Below are positions 9,893-18,138 of a DNA stretch of 44,158 nt, piece by piece. Position numbers and translations under genes: made by a program. Each line of letters starts with the position of its first letter. Position 1 is the first letter of the stretch. The DNA is taken from positions 1 through 44,158 of the forward strand of contig JAKALB010000007.1 in assembly GCA_021813365.1 (NCBI GenBank), written 5' to 3'. The notes under the pieces were generated by a model that had not been told where the DNA came from, made no database searches, and saw nothing but the letters and a program-made list of their open reading frames with translations. The stretch is from Pseudomonadota bacterium. GTDB taxonomy: Bacteria; Pseudomonadota; Alphaproteobacteria; Rhodobacterales; Rhodobacteraceae.

Positions 9893-10300
9893 TCAGGCTT
9901 CGGCGGCGATCTTGCGGATGCGTTCGACCATGGAGCGCAGCCCGTTCGAGCGCTGCGAGGACAGGTGGTCGTTCAGGCCCAGCCGGGCCAGTTCGGCCGG
10001 GGCATCGACGGCCAGAACCTGGGCCGGCGTCAGGCCGGAATAGAGCGCGTGCAGGATGGCGATCAGGCCGCGCACGATCATGGCGTCGGAATCGCCCTGA
10101 AAGTCGAAGCGGCCGCCCCCGATCAGCGGACGCAGCCAGACCTGGGAGGCGCAGCCCTGCACTTTCAGCGCCGGAACCTTGAAGCTGTCATCCAGGGGCG
10201 GCATCGCCTTGCCCAGTTCGATGACGTGGCGATAACGGTCCTCCCAGTCGTCCAGGAATTCGAAGGTCTCGACGATGTCCTCGAAGGCGGGGGCAGCCAT
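9893..10300 (-). CDS. sufE: SufE family cysteine desulfuration protein
   Basis: Accepts persulfide sulfur from the cysteine desulfurase SufS for Fe-S cluster assembly. It is 135 aa, with the acceptor Cys in KVQGCASQVWL and the family N-terminus FEDIVETFEFLDDWEDRYRH. The ATG at 10300 gives MAAPAFEDIV. It stands alone, away from any suf operon in this window. It could supply another desulfurase, but the family call is firm. Confidence 0.94.
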   Translation of the reverse strand: MAAPAFEDIVETFEFLDDWEDRYRHVIELGKAMPPLDDSFKVPALKVQGCASQVWLRPLIGGGRFDFQGDSDAMIVRGLIAILHALYSGLTPAQVLAVDAPAELARLGLNDHLSSQRSNGLRSMVERIRKIAAEA

Positions 10301-10417
10301 GGCATTCTCCTCTTGCCCCTGACCTAATGCGCGGACGGGCGAAGGTCCAGATGCGCACCGGCCGATCGCGGCTTTTCATCGCGCGCGGCTTGGGCTACCC
10401 AAGGTGGGGAGACGTCG

Positions 10418-10888
10418 ATGATGCGCACAAGAACCATTCATGTCCTGATCCTTGCCCTGGTGCCGAGCCTGGGCCTGTCCGGCTGTGCCCGATTCGCCGA
10501 GTCGGGGTTCAACCCGCTGAACTGGTTCCGGGCGGCGGCGCCCGAGGCACCGGCGGTGCTGTATGTGCCGAAGGACGACCAGCGGATGCTGGTGGCGCAG
10601 GTGCTGACGCTGAAGGTCGAGAAGAATCTCAATGGCGCGATCGTCCGGGCGACCGGGCTGCCGCCGACACAGGGCTGGTGGCGGGCGGACCTGGTGAAGG
10701 TCGATCAGGAGGATGACAGCCGCCTGGTCTTTGAATTCCGCCTTTATCCGCCCGTGGTGCCGCAGCCGGCCGGAACCCAGGCGTCGCGCGAAGTGACGGT
10801 GGCAACCGCATTGTCGAATGTGCAACTGGAAGGGATCACGACGATCGTGGTCCAGGGCGCCGACAACGCGCTGAGCAGCCGGCGCTGA
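10418..10888 (+). CDS. Putative lipoprotein of unknown function
   Basis: A 156-aa protein with a lipoprotein signal peptide: basic start, hydrophobic core and lipobox LSGC with the lipidated Cys at residue 23. The mature part is mostly short beta-like segments with no motif I recognise. The ATG at 10418 follows GGGGAGA at good spacing; a second ATG comes next to it. It is monocistronic, between sufE and rnd, and convergent with rnd. It may be a family-wide conserved envelope protein, but I infer no activity. Confidence 0.8.
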   Translation: MMRTRTIHVLILALVPSLGLSGCARFAESGFNPLNWFRAAAPEAPAVLYVPKDDQRMLVAQVLTLKVEKNLNGAIVRATGLPPTQGWWRADLVKVDQEDDSRLVFEFRLYPPVVPQPAGTQASREVTVATALSNVQLEGITTIVVQGADNALSSRR

Positions 10889-11011
10889 CGGGCCTGGGCA
10901 GGGCCTGGTCAGGGCCAGGTCCGGGGGGCGGGGGAGGCGGGTGAAAGCCGTCGAGCCGCAACGGGAGGCCGGACCGGGAGGCGCAGGCGGGCGGGCTGGG
11001 CGGGCGGGCGC

Positions 11012-12169
11012 TCAGAGACGCACGGTGCGCACCTCGTGACCCTTGGCGGTCAGGCCGATCTCGCCCTTGCAAAGCCGGATCGCATCGTCGCCGAAGGCCT
11101 CTGCCCGCCAGCCTTTCAGCGCCTGGCTGTCGCGGCGGCCGGCGGCGATGGCGTCCAGGTCCGAGGACGAGGCAATCAGCCGGGCGGCGACGCCCAGGGT
11201 TTCGGACTTGGCCTTGAGCAGCACGCGCAGCAGGTCGGCCAGGGCGGGGTTGACCTGCAACTGATCGCGCTCTTCCTCGACGCGGGGCAGATCCTCGGCC
11301 CGGGTCTCCATCCCGGCCCGGATCGCGGCCAGGATGCCCTCGGCGATTTCGGGCTTGCGGCCTTCGCGCAGCAACAGGCGCGAGCGGCCCAGTTCCTCCA
11401 GGCTTTGCGGCCGGGTCGAGGCCAGTTCCAGAAGCGCATCGTCCTTCATCACCCGGGAGCGCGGAATGTTCTGGGCCTGGCAATAGGTTTCGCGGAAACG
11501 GGCCAGCTCCCTGACCACGGCCAGGAAGCGACCCGAAGTCGTGCGGGTCTTGATCCGCATCCAGGCCTCTTCGGGACGGGTGATATAGGTTTCGGGATCG
11601 GTCAGGATCCGCAGTTCCTCTTCCACCCAGGGGCGGCGGCCGGTCTTGTCGAGCTGCGCCGCCAGCCATTCGTAGATCACCCGCAGATGGGTGACATCGG
11701 CCAGGGCATATTCCTTTTGCGCCTCTGACAGTGGGCGGCGCGACCAGTCGGTGAAGCGCGAGGTCTTGTCGAGGCCCTGACGTGCGATCTTCTTCACCAG
11801 GGTTTCATAGCCCACCTGTTCGCCAAAACCGCAGACCATGGCCGCAACCTGGGTGTCAAACAGCGGATCGGGAAAGCATTTGCCCTCGACGAAGAAGATT
11901 TCCAGATCCTGCCGGGCGGCGTGGAACACCTTGACCGTGGCCTGGTGGCGAAAGAGGTCGTAGAGCGGCTCGAGCGACATGTCGGAGCCTTCGATCGGGT
12001 CGACCAGGACGGCATCGCCATCCTTGCCGGGCAGCGCCATCTGGATCAGGCAGAGCCTGGACCAGTAGGTTCGCTCGCGCAGGAATTCGGTGTCGATGGT
12101 GACATAGGGCTGACGTTTGGCCTCGTCGCAGAAGGTGGCGAGGTCGGCTGTCGTCGTGATGGTGCGCAT
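11012..12169 (-). CDS. rnd: Ribonuclease D
   Basis: 3'-5' exoribonuclease that trims tRNA precursors. It is 385 aa, with the DEDD exonuclease domain first (VTIDTEFLRE holds Asp and Glu, VFHAARQDLEIFF the next Asp, EYALADVTHLRVIYEW the last Asp) and an HRDC domain after about residue 210. I place the start at the ATG at 12169 (MRTITTTADLATF); the open frame reaches 12352 but the extra residues are low-complexity and overlap a repeat. It is the first gene downstream of that repeat on the minus strand. Confidence 0.94.
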   Translation of the reverse strand: MRTITTTADLATFCDEAKRQPYVTIDTEFLRERTYWSRLCLIQMALPGKDGDAVLVDPIEGSDMSLEPLYDLFRHQATVKVFHAARQDLEIFFVEGKCFPDPLFDTQVAAMVCGFGEQVGYETLVKKIARQGLDKTSRFTDWSRRPLSEAQKEYALADVTHLRVIYEWLAAQLDKTGRRPWVEEELRILTDPETYITRPEEAWMRIKTRTTSGRFLAVVRELARFRETYCQAQNIPRSRVMKDDALLELASTRPQSLEELGRSRLLLREGRKPEIAEGILAAIRAGMETRAEDLPRVEEERDQLQVNPALADLLRVLLKAKSETLGVAARLIASSSDLDAIAAGRRDSQALKGWRAEAFGDDAIRLCKGEIGLTAKGHEVRTVRL

Positions 12170-12340
12170 GGGGCGGCGTCTTTCCGGCGGCGCGGGGTCA
12201 TCCCGCAGGTCAGGGTTCGTGCCTGCTATAGGCGGCGGGGGCGGAAAGGGAAAGAGGGGCCCGCCGCAAAGGTTGGTCGCAGAGGCTGGTCGCAAGGGCT
12301 GGTTGCACAGGCTGGGGGTCTCAGCATCTGCGACGCGGCC

Positions 12341-12393
12341 GGGGGGTTTCACACCCCCCGGGCCCCCCGTGGGATATTTGCGGCAAGATGAAA
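12341..12393 (+). repeat. Intergenic repeat, copy 4
   Basis: GGGGGGTTTCACACCCCCC hairpin, a C-rich link, then GTGGGATATTTGCGGCAAGA followed by TGAAAG. It is almost identical to copy 1 about 9 kb away. It sits between rnd and purN, just downstream of the purN stop on the minus strand, where the hairpin could also act in termination. Confidence 0.8.
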
Positions 12394-12411
12394 GCGGGCG
12401 GGGGGGGGAAA

Positions 12412-13026
12412 TCAGAGGTCCAGCCGGCGGCGGTCGCCCCGGGCGAAGCGACGCAGGACGGCCGGATACAGGCGATGTTCCTGGATCAGGACGCGGGCGG
12501 CCAGCGTATCGGCGGTATCGCCGGGCAGGACCGGCACGCGCGCCTGGCCCAGGATCGGGCCGGCATCGAGCTCGGCGGTGACTTCGTGGACCGTGCAGCC
12601 GGCTTCGGCATCGCCCGCCTCCAGGGCGCGCTGATGGGTGTGCAGGCCCGGGTATCTCGGCAGCAGCGAGGGGTGGATGTTCAGCATCCGGCCCTGGTAG
12701 CGGCGGACGAAGTCGGGCGTCAGGATGCGCATGAAGCCGGCGAGGCAGAGGATCTCGGGCCGGGCGGCTTCGAGTGCGGCGTGCAGCGCGGCCTCGAACG
12801 CGGGGCGGTCCTGGCCGAAGCGGCGGTGGTCGATGGCGGCGGTGGGCAGGCCATGCGCCGCGGCCCAGGCCAGACCGGGCGCAGCCGGGTCGTTGGAGGC
12901 GACCAGCACCGGCCGGGCCGGATGATCGCCGGTCATCGAGGCGACCAGCGCCTTCATGTTGGACCCGCCGCCGGAAATCAGGATGGCGACGCGCCGGGCC
13001 TGCGGCCGGTCCGCGGCCTGGGTCAC
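12412..13026 (-). CDS. purN: Phosphoribosylglycinamide formyltransferase
   Basis: Formylates GAR to FGAR with 10-formyl-THF in purine synthesis. It is 204 aa, normal for PurN. Visible are the phosphate-binding [10 protein letters not shown], the catalytic Asn-His in [12 protein letters not shown], and the catalytic Asp in [12 protein letters not shown]. The start is a GTG at 13026 that overlaps the purM stop by 4 bp (GTGA), giving translational coupling. The longer open frame upstream to 13806 is only a shadow of purM. Confidence 0.95.
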   Translation of the reverse strand: MTQAADRPQARRVAILISGGGSNMKALVASMTGDHPARPVLVASNDPAAPGLAWAAAHGLPTAAIDHRRFGQDRPAFEAALHAALEAARPEILCLAGFMRILTPDFVRRYQGRMLNIHPSLLPRYPGLHTHQRALEAGDAEAGCTVHEVTAELDAGPILGQARVPVLPGDTADTLAARVLIQEHRLYPAVLRRFARGDRRRLDL

Positions 13027-14096
13027 AGCAGGTGGCCCCTGTAGATCGTGCCCTGACCTTCGGTGATGCGGCCGAGGCGCGTGACGGTTTCGCCCATGTC
13101 GCTCAGCAGGGCCTGGATGGCATCGGCGCGCGTGGCCTCGACTGCCAGGATCAGGCCGATGCCGCAGTTGAAGGTCTTCAGCAGTTCGGCCTGCGACATG
13201 CCGGCGGTTCGGGCCAGCCACTGGAACACCGGCGGCAGGGTCCAGGTGCCGAGGTCGATTTCGCAGGCCAGGCCTTCGGGCAGGATGCGGGGCGGGTTCT
13301 CGGTCAGGCCGCCGCCGGTGATATGCGCCAGGCCATGCACGCCACCGGCGCGAATCGCCGCAAGGGCCTGTCTGACATAGAGCCGCGTCGGCGTCAGCAG
13401 GGCGGCGCCCAGGCTGCCCGAGGCGGAGGGCGTGGCAAAGGGCGCGGGCGAATCCCATCCCAGGCCCGAGAGTTCGACCACCTTGCGGACAAAGGAATAG
13501 CCGTTGGAATGCACGCCATCCGAGGCGAGGCCCAGCAGCACATCGCCCTTCTGCACGCCGCGCGGCAGGTCGGCGCCGCGCTCCATCGCGCCGACGGCAA
13601 AGCCCGCCAGATCGAAATCGCCGCCGTGATACATGCCGGGCATTTCCGCCGTCTCGCCCCCGACCAGCGCGCAGCCCGAGCGTTCGCAGCCCAGTGCGAT
13701 GCCGTTGATGATGCGGGTCGCCTCTTCCACCTGCAACTTGCCGGTGGCGAAATAGTCCAGGAACAACAGCGGCTCGGCCCCCTGGCAGACCAGATCGTTG
13801 ACGCACATGGCGACCAGGTCGATGCCGATCGTGTCGAGCCGGCCGGTGTCGATGGCGATGCGCAGCTTGGTGCCGACACCATCGGTGGCGGCGACCAGGA
13901 TCGGATCCCGGTAGCCTGCGGCCTTGAGATCGAACAGCGCGCCGAAACCGCCAAGGCCCCCCATCGTGCCGGGACGATCGGTGCGGCGGGCGGCGGGCTT
14001 GATGCGGTCCACCAGCCGGTTGCCGGCGTCGATGTCGACACCCGCATCGGCATAGGTCAGTCCGTTGCGGGCTTGTCCGTTGTGGCCCTGGGTCAT
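13023..14096 (-). CDS. purM: Phosphoribosylformylglycinamidine cyclo-ligase (AIR synthase)
   Basis: ATP-dependent ring closure of FGAM to AIR in purine synthesis. It is 357 aa with the family start [20 protein letters not shown] and the later [16 protein letters not shown] and [16 protein letters not shown] blocks. I prefer the ATG at 14096 over an in-frame GTG at 14108, because GGTGGAG lies 6 nt upstream of the ATG. It is the first gene of a purM-purN operon, the usual alphaproteobacterial order. Confidence 0.96.
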   Translation of the reverse strand: MTQGHNGQARNGLTYADAGVDIDAGNRLVDRIKPAARRTDRPGTMGGLGGFGALFDLKAAGYRDPILVAATDGVGTKLRIAIDTGRLDTIGIDLVAMCVNDLVCQGAEPLLFLDYFATGKLQVEEATRIINGIALGCERSGCALVGGETAEMPGMYHGGDFDLAGFAVGAMERGADLPRGVQKGDVLLGLASDGVHSNGYSFVRKVVELSGLGWDSPAPFATPSASGSLGAALLTPTRLYVRQALAAIRAGGVHGLAHITGGGLTENPPRILPEGLACEIDLGTWTLPPVFQWLARTAGMSQAELLKTFNCGIGLILAVEATRADAIQALLSDMGETVTRLGRITEGQGTIYRGHLL

Positions 14097-14197
14097 GGCA
14101 TGCTCCACCGGCTTCAGATGGCGCTGGCCTTAGACCATCCTGTCGGCGCGGGCAATGGCTTGACCCTTGCGGCGGGCACCCTTACGCAGGACGGGCC

Positions 14198-14273
14198 GGG
14201 CCTGTAGCTCAATGGTCAGAGCAGGGCGCTCATAACGCCTTGGTTGGGGGTTCGAGTCCCTCCGGGCCTACCA
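14198..14273 (+). tRNA. tRNA with CAU anticodon, probably tRNA-Ile2
   Basis: A full cloverleaf of 76 nt with CCA encoded. The acceptor stem is GGGCCTG/CGGGCCT, the D stem GCTC/GAGC, the anticodon loop CTCATAA with CAT at 14231-14233, and the T loop TTCGAGT. The anticodon reads Met, but the body (AGAGCAGG before the anticodon stem, CTTGGTTG in the variable region) resembles the lysidine-modified isoleucine tRNA more than elongator Met. It is not an initiator: G1-U72 pairs and the three G-C anticodon-stem pairs are absent. Confidence 0.9.
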
Positions 14274-14627
14274 GACCCGCCCGACCGGCGGGTCGGATGG
14301 CCAGCGCGGGATCGGTGATCGTCGGCGAATGGGCGCCCGGGAAGCGTTGGACGGCGCCGGGACCGAGGTCGGACTCGGGTGCGCGCCCGTGGCCGGCAGC
14401 GCCAGGTGCAGGGCCAGCGGTGGTGCTCGGGCAGAAGCGGCAGTTCGGTGGCGAAACGCTCGACCCTGCGCGCGGCACCCTGCGCGCGGGCGGGTGCGCG
14501 GAAAACCGGCGGCGCGCGCAGTCCGGCCGCGTCGGGGGCGCTGCGACACAAGGCACTGGAAAAACCACAAGGCAGGGCGCATCCTGAGGTCGCGCCAGTC
14601 CCCGGGGGATGGCGGTCAGGAGGTGAC
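14274..14627. other. 354-bp gap between the tRNA and the PhnB-like gene
   Basis: Several open frames cross it, but they begin inside the tRNA or run into the neighbouring gene in low-complexity Arg/Gly/Ala translations, so I call no gene. It ends in the ribosome-binding site of the next CDS. Confidence 0.5.
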
Positions 14628-15107
14628 ATGACGGCCCCACAGGCAGCGATCTGCATATGGTATGACAAGGACGCCGAGGCGGCGGCCCGGTTCTATGCCG
14701 AAACCTTTCCGGACAGTTCGGTGGGCGACATCGCGCTTGCGCCGGCCGACAACCCTTCGGGCAAGGCGGGCGCGGTGCTGACGGTCGAATTCACCGTGCT
14801 GGGCCTGCCCTGCCTGGGGCTGAACGGCGGGCCGGCCTTTCCGCAAAGCGAAAGCTTCTCGTTCCAGGTGCTGACGGCCGACCAGGCGGAAACCGACCGA
14901 TACTGGGAGGCGATCGTCGGCCATGGCGGGCAGGAAAGCCAATGCGGCTGGTGCCGGGACCGCTGGGGTGTCAACTGGCAGATCACCCCGCGCGTGATGA
15001 TGGAGGTGCTGAAGGCCGGCGGGCCGCGGGCCAGGCGGGTGTTCGAGGCGATGATGCCGATGCGAAAGATCGACCTGGCGGTGATCGAGGCGGCGCTGCA
15101 AGGCTAG
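14628..15107 (+). CDS. PhnB-like VOC superfamily protein
   Basis: A 159-aa protein of the PhnB / 3-demethylubiquinone methyltransferase-like group in the glyoxalase-bleomycin resistance (VOC) fold. Diagnostic parts are ICIWYDKDAEAAARFYAETF at the start and CGWCRDRWGVNWQITP near the end, a block that is nearly invariant in this group. Biochemical function is not established for the family. The start is decided by a perfect AGGAGGT at 14618-14624, 3 nt before the ATG; the open frame continues upstream without meaning. Confidence 0.9.
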   Translation: MTAPQAAICIWYDKDAEAAARFYAETFPDSSVGDIALAPADNPSGKAGAVLTVEFTVLGLPCLGLNGGPAFPQSESFSFQVLTADQAETDRYWEAIVGHGGQESQCGWCRDRWGVNWQITPRVMMEVLKAGGPRARRVFEAMMPMRKIDLAVIEAALQG

Positions 15108-15414
15108 CTGTCCAGCCCCGCCGCCGGCACAACCCGAAGGGACGACCCCGTGCAGGGCGAACACAGGAGGACTGGCGGCCCGGCCAGGGGCGGCAGGGGC
15201 GGCCTGTGTCGTGTCACCCTGCCCAGCGGCCCTGTCGTCAGGGTGCATGGGGGCGACCGGGCATGGACTGGCGGCGCGACGTGACCATCGGCGCCCCCGA
15301 CAGCGGCTGGGCATCCTCCATCTTCCGGCCCATCAGGCGGTGGGCGATGCGCCGGCGACCTGCACGGCCACGGCACGCCCTTGGGCCTGAGCGGCGACGA
15401 CCCGCCGGTTTCGG
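15108..15414. other. 307-bp gap, no gene called
   Basis: Open frames on both strands are short, Arg/Pro/Gly-rich and without family features. I see no repeat, tRNA or clear promoter. Confidence 0.45.
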
Positions 15415-15684
15415 ATGCCCCCGGGTGCGGGCTTGCCGAGCGCGCTGGCCGGTGTGGTGATCACCAGTTGCATCGCGGGGCCGGGTCATGCAACCCTGTT
15501 CCTGATGATCTCGTCCAGGGCGGCACTGGGTGTTATTCCCGAGATCAACGCGCAGGCCGGGCAGAGGGTGCTGCTGGCGGGGGTTTGGGCGGGGTCTTGT
15601 GCGGCGCTGGCCGGCATGGTGCTGAACCGGGTCGCGCGGCGGCGCAATCTGGAAGCGAGGATGGTCTGGCGTGCCGATGACTGA
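15415..15684 (+). CDS. Small hypothetical membrane protein
   Basis: An 89-aa open frame with two hydrophobic segments (about residues 9-32 and 52-70) and a basic, charged C-terminus. Its codons end mostly in G or C like neighbouring genes, and its stop overlaps the start of the next gene by 8 bp, which suggests coupling. I find no clear ribosome-binding site for the ATG at 15415; a later start is possible. I recognise no family. It could still be a chance open frame in GC-rich DNA. Confidence 0.42.
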   Translation: MPPGAGLPSALAGVVITSCIAGPGHATLFLMISSRAALGVIPEINAQAGQRVLLAGVWAGSCAALAGMVLNRVARRRNLEARMVWRADD

Positions 15685-16558
15685 AAGCGTCTTGTTGCAG
15701 ACACCCCTTGGCCCGCCCGGATCGGGCCGCAGCCGTTATGGCGCGGCCATGGCGCTGCATCTGGCCGGGCTGATCAGCGACAGGCAACTGGAAATCTATC
15801 GCATCGCTTCGGCCCGGGATGATGCAAATCCCGAGACGCTGTTCGTCGACCGGGGTCTGCCCCTGCCCAGAGTGGCGGCACCCGATGCGGCCTGGCTGAT
15901 CCGGGGGCTGGTCGTGGCGGCGGACCGCTATCTGGCCGGGCTGGAGCAGGCGCCCGGCGTGGCCGAGGTGCGCGCCGGGCTGGCGCCCTGGGCGGCGGGG
16001 CCGGTCATGCCGCCCGCTGCCCCGGCCGATCCGCTGGTCGATCCGGTGCCCCATCCGGTGGTCCGGGCGCATCTGCCGCGTGCGCTGGAGGTTGCGGCCG
16101 CAACCCGGCCTGACCTGGCCGCCGCCATTGCCGCGGCCGCGCCGCATCTGCGCTGGCAGAGCTATGCGGGCTATGACGCCCAGGCCATTGGCGCAGGCTT
16201 TGCCAATGGCCAGGCCTATGCGCTGGTGGTGGGCGAAGCCTCGCCCATCAGGGCGCGGGATTTCGACCTTGGCCTGTTTCTGATCGCACCGCATGTCCTT
16301 TACCGCGACCACGCCCATGCCGCGCCCGAACTCTATGCCCCGTTGACCGGCCCGCACGGCTGGCGGTTCGGCACCGAAGGGCCGTTGCAGTTGCGCCCCG
16401 CGCATCACCCGGTCTGGAATCCGGCGCATCAGCCGCATCTGATCAAGGTCGGGCCGGAACCCTATCTGTGCCTCTATGGCTGGACGCGCGACGTGAACGC
16501 GCCGGCCTATATCCTGCCGGCCAGCGACTGGCCCGCACTGGAGGCGCTGCGGCTGTGA
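15677..16558 (+). CDS. Cupin-domain protein resembling DMSP lyases
   Basis: A 293-aa protein: a helical N-terminal half, then a C-terminal cupin. The metal motif is DHAHAAPELY (H212, H214, E218, Y220), with a further His in NPAHQPHLIKVG (H251 or H254). The H-x-H-x3-E-x-Y spacing is that of the DddL/DddQ/DddW dimethylsulfoniopropionate lyases, where the Tyr is catalytic and DMSP is split to dimethyl sulfide and acrylate. Whether this one uses DMSP is inference; acrylate-processing genes are not beside it. A GTG at 15671 is an alternative start. It overlaps the small membrane ORF upstream. Confidence 0.65.
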   Translation: MTESVLLQTPLGPPGSGRSRYGAAMALHLAGLISDRQLEIYRIASARDDANPETLFVDRGLPLPRVAAPDAAWLIRGLVVAADRYLAGLEQAPGVAEVRAGLAPWAAGPVMPPAAPADPLVDPVPHPVVRAHLPRALEVAAATRPDLAAAIAAAAPHLRWQSYAGYDAQAIGAGFANGQAYALVVGEASPIRARDFDLGLFLIAPHVLYRDHAHAAPELYAPLTGPHGWRFGTEGPLQLRPAHHPVWNPAHQPHLIKVGPEPYLCLYGWTRDVNAPAYILPASDWPALEALRL

Positions 16559-16793
16559 GCCCGGGGGGCAGACCCGGCACCGCGGCCAGGCGAGGCCAGA
16601 CCCGCGGTCGCAGCGCCAGCCGGCCGCCCTGGCATGACGGCGCAGGGGTGGGGTGGATGGGGCCGGTCGTGCGAGCCGGTCCTGCGGGGCCGGTCTTGCA
16701 GCGGGGGGTCATCGGTGTGTTACAATCAGGCGCGAGCCAGGGCCCGACCGGAAATGCGGGCTGCGCAGCCGGGCTGCGCAAGAGGGCTGCCGG

Positions 16794-17645
16794 ATGGGCG
16801 AACCCGAGACGATCATCACGCCCGGCATGTCGGCCGAAACCGCATTTCTGGCCGTGATCGCGGCCTGTGCCGAAGCGATCGGTCAGCATCTGTCCGAAGT
16901 GATGGCCAGTGACGACCCGGCCGGACCGCACAAGGCGCGCGTGGCGCTGCGGCGGCTGCGGACCGCGCTGGACACGTTCGCCCCCCTGCTCGGGCCGGCG
17001 GCAGTGCGGGCGTTGCGGCACGAGGCCCGCGACATCTTTCACCTGCTGGGCGCGGTGCGCGATGCCGATGTCTACCTGGCGACACGGGGCAAGACCAAGG
17101 GCACCAAGGGCGCCAGGGCCCTGGCGCGAGAGGCGGCCCAGCGCCGCGCCGACACCAGGGCCGAACTGGACCGGCGAGGCGCGCGGCACTTTCCGGAGCG
17201 GCTGCGGGCGTGGTCGGCACAGGCGGATCTGTTTCGCAGCGACGAGGCCGGCGTGGCGGCACGGCGGGCCCCGGTGGCCGAACTGGCCGGCGAGGCGCTG
17301 GAGCGGGCCTTTGCCGACCTGCGCGCCCGCGGCAAGCGGCTGAGCCGAATGGATGACAAGGCCCGGCACGGATTTCGCAAAGCCCTGAAAACCCTGCGCT
17401 ATCAGGGCGAATTCTTTGCTCCGCTCTGGCCCGGACCGGAGGCCGATCAGGCCCGGGCGGCGGTTGCGGCCCTGCAGGATGATCTGGGCCTGCTGAACGA
17501 CATGGCCAATGCGCGGCGGCGCGAGGGCCGGCACAGCCCGCCGGTCGCCGCGGAACGGCAGGCGCTGAAAGCGGCGGACGCGGCCTGGAAATCGCTGCGC
17601 AAGGCGCCAGGATGGTGGCTGGCGGCGCCGGTCGGTCCGGCCTGA
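16794..17645 (+). CDS. CHAD domain protein
   Basis: A 283-aa all-helical CHAD domain without the CYTH phosphatase domain that often precedes it. The conserved basic helices are seen: HKARVALRRLRTALDTFAPL near the N-terminus, HGFRKALKTLRYQGEFF and LQDDLGLLNDMANA towards the C-terminus. These Arg/Lys-rich surfaces bind polyphosphate in studied CHAD proteins. The ATG at 16794 lies 7 nt after AGAGGG. The C-terminal hairpin region converges on the MoaD-like gene. Role in this cell is unknown. Confidence 0.88.
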   Translation: MGEPETIITPGMSAETAFLAVIAACAEAIGQHLSEVMASDDPAGPHKARVALRRLRTALDTFAPLLGPAAVRALRHEARDIFHLLGAVRDADVYLATRGKTKGTKGARALAREAAQRRADTRAELDRRGARHFPERLRAWSAQADLFRSDEAGVAARRAPVAELAGEALERAFADLRARGKRLSRMDDKARHGFRKALKTLRYQGEFFAPLWPGPEADQARAAVAALQDDLGLLNDMANARRREGRHSPPVAAERQALKAADAAWKSLRKAPGWWLAAPVGPA

Positions 17646-17703
17646 TCCGGCCCGAGAGCCGGCAAGGCCGGGCATGCAGGCCGATCCGGCCGGAGAAAGT
17701 GGT

Positions 17704-17949
17704 TCAACCGCCCACCATGTAGGGCATCAGCACCACCTGACTGTCGGGACTGATCGGGGTGAACCAGGCCTCGCGGTAGACCTTGCCATCGATGGCGACA
17801 GACACGCCACGCTTGATCTGCGGCTTGAGGCCCGGATACCGGGTCGCCAGCTCATCCAGCAATTGCTTGAAGTTGGCAGCCTGGACCTCGACTTCGGCCT
17901 GGCCGTCGGCGTGCTGACGCAGCGTGCCCCAGAGTGCCACTTTCACCAT
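17704..17949 (-). CDS. MoaD/ThiS family sulfur-carrier-like protein
   Basis: An 81-aa beta-grasp protein ending in the Gly-Gly tail (MPYMVGG) that is adenylated and thiocarboxylated in MoaD and ThiS. The start at 17949 (MVKVALWGTLRQHADG) gives a MoaD-like length. It lies 189 bp downstream of the molybdenum hydroxylase operon on the same strand, which suggests a part in molybdopterin supply; no moaE or other cofactor gene is in the window, so another carrier role is possible. Confidence 0.82.
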   Translation of the reverse strand: MVKVALWGTLRQHADGQAEVEVQAANFKQLLDELATRYPGLKPQIKRGVSVAIDGKVYREAWFTPISPDSQVVLMPYMVGG

Positions 17950-18138
17950 GCCACCGCCCCCGCCGCAGCGCGCGGAACACCGGATGAGCGCCCCTCTGCC
18001 GTGGTGCTGGCCGGTTTCCCGGCCAGCGGCACCGGCCTTGGCAGCCTGCCCGCGCCCGGCTGGGCGGGCGGACAGGCCAGGCCGGACCCGTCGCACGACG
18101 GACCGGCCGGACCGGCGGCGTGCCGCGGAATCGGCACC

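Noticed and set aside
12412-13806. purN as a 464-aa protein with a long N-terminal extension
   Set aside because: The extra part is an out-of-frame reading of purM; the GTG at 13026 overlapping the purM stop gives the normal length.
14198-14273. Initiator tRNA-Met
   Set aside because: Position 1-72 is paired and the three consecutive G-C pairs of the initiator anticodon stem are missing.
14379-14627. An N-terminal extension of the PhnB-like protein
   Set aside because: The perfect AGGAGGT 3 nt before the ATG at 14628 and the family's usual start argue for the short form.
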